A stretch of 64,000 nt of DNA from Paracamarosporium sp. OC-R06-R3 (taxonomy: Eukaryota; Ascomycota; Dothideomycetes; Pleosporales; Didymosphaeriaceae), in assembly GCA_019828545.1 (NCBI GenBank), contig JACVRA010000148.1:1-64000 (forward strand), given 5' to 3'. The notes below the pieces were generated by a model. That model saw only the letters and a program-made list of their open reading frames with translations. It made no database searches and was not told where the DNA came from. The stretch's first letter is position 1; the number at the start of each line of letters is the position of its first letter. This document shows positions 57,648-64,000 of the stretch, piece by piece. The position numbers and the translations under genes were made by a program.

Positions 57648-59023
57648 GGCTGTACGTCGCTGGGTGTATAGTTGTGGCAATTAAAAAGACCGAGAAATAC
57701 TGGCGTTTTTGTGGTGCAAAAGAATGAACTCCTTGAAAAGAATAATAGTAATAGCGATAGAAGCGTGAAGAGAAGTTCCCGAATGCTGGACATGCAGTGT
57801 CTTCGATGTGCTTAGTTCTTACGTGTGAGACTGGGCTAGTCTAAACTTCAGCTCGGATAGCGCAGCCACCGTAAGCAGTTGGGCGAATGCTGTGAGCCTG
57901 AGAACCAGCTAGGCTTTTGCGGCGTAGCGCACTAAGCGAGTTTAAGCTCTTTGTATTGGTCTGGAAGAGAGCTATCTTTGTGGGCTTGAATGCGGATGCA
58001 AGGCTCACGTCGACCCCGCGGAAGAACTTGGATTGGGCTAGAATGGTGAGGGTAAAATTTGGGTAGGTGTGCTGAAGTCGAGATGAGCAGCAGTTGCAAT
58101 CAAGTGACGACATTAATCTAAGACTATGCTGAAGTGGAGTTTGAAGGTAATCATGTTGTTGTTGGTCAAGCGATTCAGCCACCTCGGGCGAGTTCTTTGT
58201 TCTTTGTCCACAGATGTACATATAAACAGGCAAGATAGGTAGAATAGGGAGTATCTCACCTATTCGACGACATTCTAAAAGCGCGACATGGAGCCGTATT
58301 GTGATCAACGACCGCCTTTGTAAATCCACCTACCAAGCTTGTCCACGCTCACGAAGGGTTGAAAACCCCGCTCGACTGTTCACAGATGCTCTAGAGGATC
58401 TGGACCAGAGCCCCGATTTTCTGTGTCATTTGTCTTGCAGTCGATCTGTGAAGCCGTCAGTGGACCTCGAAGTCCTTGTGGGGATCGCCGCACGAAGAAC
58501 AGCAAGACGCGATGAATCCAGATCTACGAACTCCAGCAGTTGCACGAAGATCGTATCTTCGCCATAGAGTAAGCTCTTGCAGGGCCGATCATGTGTCTCT
58601 CACTGTAGAAAGGTAACACTCAGTAGGCGCGTCGCGCGTACCAGGCTAAGGCGAAAATATTCGCTCACCGCCAGACGCAGAAACAGAGCTGGTACCGCCA
58701 GGCTTGTCGGAGCAGCACACTTGACAGCAAAAACATCCGCGGCAGGCTCCTACTGACAACACACATTGAGCGCTTCGGCCTGTGACATCACTCACAGGGC
58801 GTTTGACTTGGTTGATTGACAGGTAGCGCGAGGTCCCCATTCCGTTTCCACGACGACGAAAGCTTGGCAACAGCAGGAGCACCCCCTGGCCCACGCTCTC
58901 ATATATCAAACACGCCTCAAATCTGACCGCTACACGCATCTCGCCTCAGAAAACCGCCCTTGGGAATATCCACGTTCATTCACACACACTCCGCAGTACA
59001 ATCCTCGAGCAGAAGAATCCCAC
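57648..59023. other. Gene-free interval upstream of the myosin light chain
   Basis: The minus-strand frame 57841-58329 (162 codons) has no recognisable domain, and I do not support it. The right part is the promoter and leader of the light-chain gene. Confidence 0.5.
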
Positions 59024-59904
59024 AATGGTGAGTAACAGCCGCAGACCCTTTCGCACTTTCCGTTCCCAATCACGTTGCGCGCGGGGCGCATGCCTCCTCC
59101 GAGCCGCTGCACCGGAGAACAGCAACGACGGATTGCCTCCGTGACTGCTGCAGCAACGAGGCAATACAAACACTCGGCTTGTACTACGCTCGCCCTCGTA
59201 TAGCACTCCGGCTGCGCATGCATCTGTCCTCCACCACAACACACACACACACACACACACCGCCCGCGAAAGCGAACAGCGACAATATGGACAACCCCCA
59301 CGCTCACAACCAACAGGCCTCCACCAACTACCGCGAAGCATTCCAGCTCTTCGACAAGCGCGGAAACGGCCGCGTCGACCGCGCAGCTCTGGGCGACTTG
59401 CTCCGCGCCTGCGGACAGAACCCGACGCTGGCTGAGATTGCGGACTTGGAGCGCGGTGTTGGCGCCGACTGTACGTACATCCTTCCACACTCTCCAACTC
59501 CAACATACTCCCAAACCCAGAGTACCAACCAGCTGACACCCACCCCCCACAGTCGACTTCGAGACCTTCAGCAAGATCCTCAACCGCCCCGGCGGCTTCC
59601 GCGAGCCCTTCGACATCGAGGAGTACATCCGGGGGTTCCAAGTCTTCGATAAAGACCGCTCGGGCTTCGTCGGAAAGGGCCAGATTAAGTATATCCTGAC
59701 GAACCTGGGAGAGAAGATGAGCGAGGAGGAAGTCGAGGAGTTGTTCAAGTCGACTATTGACACGGGGAACAACGAGGTCGACTACAGGGGTACGTCCTTT
59801 CTTTTCTCTCTGTTTGTTTGTTCTCGAGGATGTATTGCGGTTGAGGCTGGACTGTGACTAACGTTTGTGTTGCAGAATTCGTAAAGACGATTGCCGAGAA
59901 CTAG
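59024..59904 (+). CDS. Myosin light chain (Cdc4/Mlc1-like EF-hand protein)
   Basis: An EF-hand light chain of class II/V myosin, acting in the cytokinetic ring and septation (Cdc4 in fission yeast). The preferred model has exons 59024-59026, 59317-59470, 59553-59789 and 59876-59904, giving 140 residues, against about 141 for Cdc4. The first exon is just the ATG, followed by a GTGAGT donor and a 290-base intron that contains an (AC)11 repeat; it joins at ASTNYREAFQLFDKRG. The alternative is an unspliced start at ATG 59287 (MDNPHAHNQQ), giving 149 residues. Conserved text is LGDLLRACGQNPTLAEI, FETFSKILNRPGGF, GFQVFDKDRSGFVGKGQI and YILTNLGEKMSEEEVEELF. The loop DKDRSGFVGKGQ is the best-preserved EF-hand but lacks the final Glu, so calcium binding is doubtful. 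Confidence 0.88.
59239..59260. repeat. (AC)11 microsatellite
   Basis: Eleven AC units lie in the presumed first intron of the light-chain gene. Confidence 0.9.
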
Positions 59905-60468
59905 ACGGTGCGTGGACGTGAGAGGGCGGTTTTTCAGTTCGAGATGTATCTTTGATGAGACCTTCACGATTTTGACGATGAATGGAAGGTCTCGACAGCA
60001 TGCGGGCACAGGCGTTGGATTATGCACATTGGGGAGTCAGTCACATCATCACTTGGAGTAGTTCTGTTCTGGGGATTCATCAATGAATTGATTGAAATGA
60101 ATTGGATTGCATTCAAGTCATCATGTTATCATGGAACACCAACCAAATGGATCTGTTTTTGGTCCATTTGCAAACGCAATGTTCTATCTGGGCGCTCTCC
60201 GCGTAGCACGAGAAGCCCTGCGCGTTCGCCGAATGGGGTATCTGTAATGCAGTATGACATGTAAGGAAAAGAAAAAACAAAAATGCCCATATGTCCAGCT
60301 GATCCCGAGCCGTGACTGTGTAACCGTATACCGTGTGCGCCATGACCGCGTTGGTCTGTCCATCGTCCATCGTCCATCTTACAAGTGTCGGTATGAAATT
60401 CGTGAATGAGAGGAGACAAGTCCATCATGATCAGGGGAAGTCATGGATGGAGAAGGTGTACCGCCGCA
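59905..60468. other. Interval between convergent genes
   Basis: This holds the 3' flanks of the light chain and the STEEP1-like gene. I see no gene. Confidence 0.6.
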
Positions 60469-61017
60469 TCATGTCTTGATCTTTGCCATGGTGACCATGC
60501 CGATGCCACCCTGCGGCGGCGTCTTGCCCATGATCATCTCGCTCGTCGTGACGAAGCCGTCAGGCAGCAGGTATACAACGTCGTCCTTCCTGCCTGCCCG
60601 GTCGCCGGCAAACTGCTGCCAGTCGAGCTGGTATCCCACGACCAGGTTGCACCGTCCGCACCGCTGGAGGTACCGCTTCTCGAAGCCCGAGTCGCTCGTC
60701 ACCACCTCGGGTTTGTTCTCGAGGCGCGTGCTGAGGAGCAGGCCGTAGTGGTCGGTGGGCGGGAGCTCGGGCTCGGCAGAGGGCCGGCGACCCTTGACGG
60801 GTGCTGCGGGTGGTGGGGGGAGCGTCATGATGTGTGCTTGGTCGCAGGAGTTCTTGCGGGTGGGGAGGGCGTGGAGAGGCGTCGAGGTCGCGAGGAGGAG
60901 GTGCGTGCACAGGCAGTGGTAGGTGTAGACGGTGGAGGAGGCGGCGAGACTGAGCTTCTCCTCGGGAGAGGGCGAGGGCATGGCGAAGTAGTCGCGGGAC
61001 GAGGTAGTGATGTCCAT
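60469..61017 (-). CDS. STEEP1-like (UPF0428) protein
   Basis: One exon, 182 residues. It belongs to the conserved eukaryotic STEEP1/CXorf56 family; in animals STEEP1 aids exit of STING from the ER, while the fungal role is unknown. The family core is TVYTYHCLCTHLLLAT near residue 30 and RCGRCNLVVGYQLDW near residue 120, giving two CxxC/CxC cysteine pairs, followed by DVVYLLPDGFVTTSEMI. A Pro-rich linker with KGRRPSAEPELPPTDHYGLL lies between the pairs. The start at MDITTSS is chosen because the upstream open text is unlike the family. Confidence 0.85.
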   Translation of the reverse strand: MDITTSSRDYFAMPSPSPEEKLSLAASSTVYTYHCLCTHLLLATSTPLHALPTRKNSCDQAHIMTLPPPPAAPVKGRRPSAEPELPPTDHYGLLLSTRLENKPEVVTSDSGFEKRYLQRCGRCNLVVGYQLDWQQFAGDRAGRKDDVVYLLPDGFVTTSEMIMGKTPPQGGIGMVTMAKIKT

Positions 61018-62045
61018 GGTGCTGGGTTGTTGAGAACGGCCGTGCTTGTTGGAAAGCGTCTGTTGAATTGCGGAGAAGAGGCTGGACAAGGCGCGGGGTA
61101 CAGTATATGAGCGTCAGAAGTAGATGCCCGGCTGCGTAGTCACTTTCCTCGTGGTGCGCGGGGTGAAGTGGCAGTCAGAAGTGAAGTCCGGAGGAGTCAA
61201 ATACTCGCAGGCTGCCGGTCAAATATCGGCAGCAGGAGACGGGCGGCGAAGATATGCTTGCTATCGGGGTGGAATGGAAGCTTCGGCGAATTCCTTATAA
61301 ATCCAAAGCTTGATCGTGCCCAGGCGGGAGGCGCACTGAAACAGCCCTTTTGAGACGGTGGCAGGCCTGGCAGAGGGCGAGAAACGCTGCCGCGGGACGG
61401 AAGCTGTAAGCTGCAGGAACAGCCAAGTCCGCGTCGATCGCGGGCGCTGTCGCAGCGGGGGAGGGCGTGGGTGCTGGAGAGACGCAGAGTGGGCGGCGTC
61501 TGAGGCTCTTGCAAAACGCAACGGCCAAGCTCGTTTCTTGAGTGTGTGAAGATGCTCGGCGTTGGTGCCAGGGCCGTGAAAGAAGGGTCCTCTAGCGGGA
61601 CCCACTGTGGACAAGGGACGATCCGATAGGCGGCTGGCTGACGTGCAGGTGGAAGAGAGGCGGCTGCGATTTATACAGAAAAGCCAGTTCGTCCGGCGGC
61701 GCGCGGAGGGATGAGCAGACGGGCGCTTTGGGGGGCGCTGTGGGCCTGCCTGCGGCCGCATGCGTCCTGACGTTGGATGATAGACAGTCGAATGGCCTCG
61801 CCGGCCTCGCCCACGCGTCGTCGTCGCTTGCTTCGCTCCATGTCCAGCTGACACTTGGGCGACGCTTCAGGCTTGCGCCCGTCACCTCGCTTGCATTTGC
61901 TTGCTGCCTTGCGGCGCTGCCTCCTGTCCAATCTGCCCCTTGCCAGCGCCCCGGAACCCGAGGCGGACCACTTGTCCGCAGGCCGATATCTCCAGCCAGA
62001 AAATCCACCGACTTATCAATTCGTTTCACGTCTGACGCCGTTGGC
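61018..62045. promoter_or_regulatory. Divergent upstream region of STEEP1-like and FHIT-like genes
   Basis: The kilobase between the two start codons is GC-rich with many overlapping unsupported frames on both strands (largest 61592-62308, minus). I recognise no specific site. Confidence 0.5.
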
Positions 62046-62674
62046 ATGCCGCCGCTAACCACCGATGTGATCAAGTTCGGCGCCTTTGTCGTGACCAACC
62101 AGGTGTGCATCTCTGCCCACGCACCATGACGTTGCTGCTGCTCGCTCTGGTCGTGTTGTGAGCGACACTGATGGCAGCACAGGTCTTCCACCTCACGCCG
62201 CTGTCGTATGCCCTCGTCAACCTCAAGCCGTTGCTGCCCGGTCACGTCCTTGTCTCGCCACGCCGCCTCGTCCCACGATTCAACGATCTCTCCACCGCCG
62301 AGGTCCAAGACCTCTTCCTGGCAGTGCAGCGCGTCTCGCGCACCATTGAGCGCGTCTTCGATGCCTCGGCGCTAAACATTGCAATTCAAGACGGCCAGGA
62401 TGCAGGCCAGAGCGTGCCCCATGTCCATGCCCACATTATCCCAAGGAAGAAGCTTGATCTGCCCGAGCCCGACGCCATCTATCGCATGATGGAGACTGAC
62501 GATGGCGATATGGCCAGACAATTCAAGGAGCGCGACGCGGGTGACATGGAGCGGGGTAGATTCCCTGCCGTAGATGCTGATGAGAATCGCAAGCCCAGGA
62601 CTGAGGACGAGATGAACAGGGAGGCTGAGTGGCTGGCAAAAGAAATGGCCAACGACGCTGATAAGGAGCAATGA
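62046..62674 (+). CDS. FHIT/Aph1-type diadenosine polyphosphate hydrolase
   Basis: A HIT-family hydrolase that cleaves Ap3A/Ap4A-type dinucleotides (human FHIT, yeast Hnt2/Aph1). Exons are 62046-62102 and 62183-62674, with an 80-base phase-0 intron, giving 182 residues. The N-terminus (KFGAFVVTNQ then VFHLTPLSYALVNLKPLLPG) and HVLVSPRRLVPRFNDL match the family. The histidine triad is SVPHVHAHIIPRK, with the catalytic middle His. The C-terminal 55 residues are acidic and Arg/Lys-rich with a variable loop (GDMERGRFPAVD), usual in this group. Confidence 0.93.
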
Positions 62675-63119
62675 TGCTTTTGCTGGAGTTGCTGCACGGG
62701 ATAGAAAGGATGCAGCACCGTGACTACGCCACAGTATGTAGTATAGACAGGCATGGAGTACGCCTCGGCGATCTCAGCTTATAGAGTGCATACCAACAAG
62801 CATATTCACTGATGATTCGTAGATAGACTCAGATAGGTTTCGCCACCAAAGCAGCATTTCATTTCCATCATCCTCGCATTCAAACATCGTGGTGGGGTCA
62901 TCGGTTTATCGGCGTGTGGCTTCTCTTGACTCTGTGTATGAATGAAACCTCGATGACTCAGCTTTTGTGGGGTTCCATTTAGGGGGGGGTTGGGGCCAAA
63001 TCCTGCGAGGTTCTTCCCTCATTATCCCGAATGGCTACCTGATCCATCCCAGTGTGAGAGCCATCATGCTGACTGGGAACTTTGTCCAAAGTGTCTAGTC
63101 TATTCTCAGTGCATTCAAT
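62675..63119. other. Interval upstream of the truncated Zn2Cys6 gene
   Basis: This holds the 3' flank of the FHIT-like gene and the promoter of the next gene. A G-run lies near 62982. Nothing else was recognised. Confidence 0.5.
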
Positions 63120-64000
63120 ATGTCCTCAACTGCATCTTCTATCACACTAGTCAGCAGACCACGCACCAGGAGACCAGCTCCTAGAGTAAGGACCGGCTGC
63201 AAGACTTGCAAGTAAGTGCTTATCATGTGCTTGAATATGCTTGCATATGCTTAAATATGCTTGAATATCATCATCGGTGACATGGTACTAATCTGATTTG
63301 CAGAATTCGGCGAGTGAAATGTGACGAGGAGAAGCCTAGCTGCAAAAGGTAAGCGATCTTTCCATCACGGTTCTTTGCTTTTGTCTGATCTAACGAATCA
63401 GATGCACAAGCACGGGTCGCAAATGCGACGGCTACTCAAGCCAAAGCAACAGCCATACTATTGTTTTTCCGGTGAATGAGACCACTACGATACAGCGTGC
63501 TGTCAGATCCCCGATAGCAGGGGACAAGGACCTCCACTATCTTGAATTCTACCACCACTGTGCCGCTCCTTCCATGTCCACTGATGGTTTTGACGCAAAC
63601 TTCTGGTCTAAGGCGTGTCTTCAGATGGCTCAGTCTGAGGCTTCAGTACGACATGCCTTGATTGCGATCGGCTATCTGAACAGATCCCAAACCGGGAGTT
63701 TGAAGAGCGCTCGATCCAGTTTGGCAGCTACTTCCGGGCAAGAGACATTTTTGACCCACTACAACAAAGCTATCAAAGCTCTTGCTGATCGGATATCTGA
63801 GTCTTCCTACAGCACTGAGGTCGGACTTGTGTGTTGCTTCATCTTCGTCGGTATAGAGATTCTACGTGGCAACTATGACACTGCCATGTTGCATTACAAT
63901 AACGGGCTTAAAATTTTGAAAACACTTCGGGAAAACCAGAGAAAGGATCACGCGAAAAGGCTAGGCTCTGACCTGATTGAGAAGTCACTAGTGCCTCTTT
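63120..64000 (+). CDS. Zn2Cys6 transcription factor, 5' part (cut by window end)
   Basis: Exons are 63120-63211, 63304-63348 and 63402 to beyond 64000. The two introns split the zinc cluster, as is frequent in this family: GCKTCK, then IRRVKCDEEKPSCKR, then CTSTGRKCDGY, giving six cysteines with CX2CX6CX6CX2CX6C spacing. Both introns have GTAAGY donors, and the second has a CTAAC branch site. The third exon is open to the window end and encodes the start of a fungal-specific transcription factor domain, with DLHYLEFYHHCAAPSMS, VRHALIAIGYLNRS and GNYDTAMLHYNNGLKIL. Target genes and full length are outside the window. Confidence 0.88.

Noticed and set aside
57841..58329. 162-codon minus-strand frame between the small membrane protein and the light chain
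   Set aside because: The composition is unremarkable, with no domain and no conserved motif seen.
61592..62308. 238-codon minus-strand frame over the FHIT-like promoter and first exon
   Set aside because: It overlaps a convincing plus-strand gene and reads as low-complexity text.

Overview
The window is nuclear DNA of a filamentous ascomycete (Pezizomycotina). A Dothideomycete would fit, but the sequence alone does not settle the class. The evidence is many genes with short introns (mostly 48-60 nt) carrying GTRNGT donors and CTAAC/CTRAC-like branch sites, and fungal families such as a VIB-1/XprG-type NDT80 regulator, an RTA1-like membrane protein, Zn2Cys6 regulators, a DUF3445 haem N-demethylase-like protein and a class II-type secreted peroxidase. 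Exon-intron models were worked out by hand from reading frame, splice sites and family conservation.

Layout. 1-7.5 kb: a GC-rich leader with tetranucleotide repeats, the NDT80-family regulator (vib1/xprG) and the SRP receptor beta subunit. 9.8-11.4 kb: cystathionine beta-synthase. 12-18.1 kb: a cell-surface segment with a membrane-anchored, apparently inactive aspartic-peptidase-like protein, divergent from a Ser/Thr-rich wall protein, followed by an AT-rich stretch and a decayed Thr-rich gene. 18.2-26.8 kb: a compact catabolic-looking cluster of aldehyde dehydrogenase, APC permease, DUF3445 haem-dependent oxidative N-demethylase-like protein, Rid-family protein and Zn2Cys6 regulator. Its two divergent promoters are rich in HGATAR (AreA-type) sites, and one holds a CCG-N4-CGG palindrome. 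27-30.2 kb: a gene-poor, AT-rich gap.

30.2-42.4 kb is mostly housekeeping: mitochondrial Hsp70 with a perfect heat-shock element, a DUF2415/WD40-like protein, cystathionine beta-lyase, Ddi1 and an AANAT/Paa1-like acetyltransferase. 44.4-49.9 kb: an RTA1-like protein, a short-chain dehydrogenase pseudogene, Rrp8 and a metallophosphoesterase-fold protein lacking its metal ligands. 52-57.6 kb: a secreted haem peroxidase, a CorA-like membrane protein with an unclear 5' end, an MFS sugar transporter and a 92-residue membrane or secreted protein on two exons. 59-64 kb: myosin light chain, a STEEP1-like protein, a FHIT/Aph1 hydrolase and the 5' part of a second Zn2Cys6 regulator cut by the window end.

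The best candidate for an undescribed system is the 18.2-26.8 kb cluster. Its parts fit import of an N-methylated amine, oxidative demethylation and oxidation of the resulting aldehyde, under nitrogen and pathway-specific control. The substrate is not known. The Rid-family member lacks the arginine used by canonical RidA, so its role is open.
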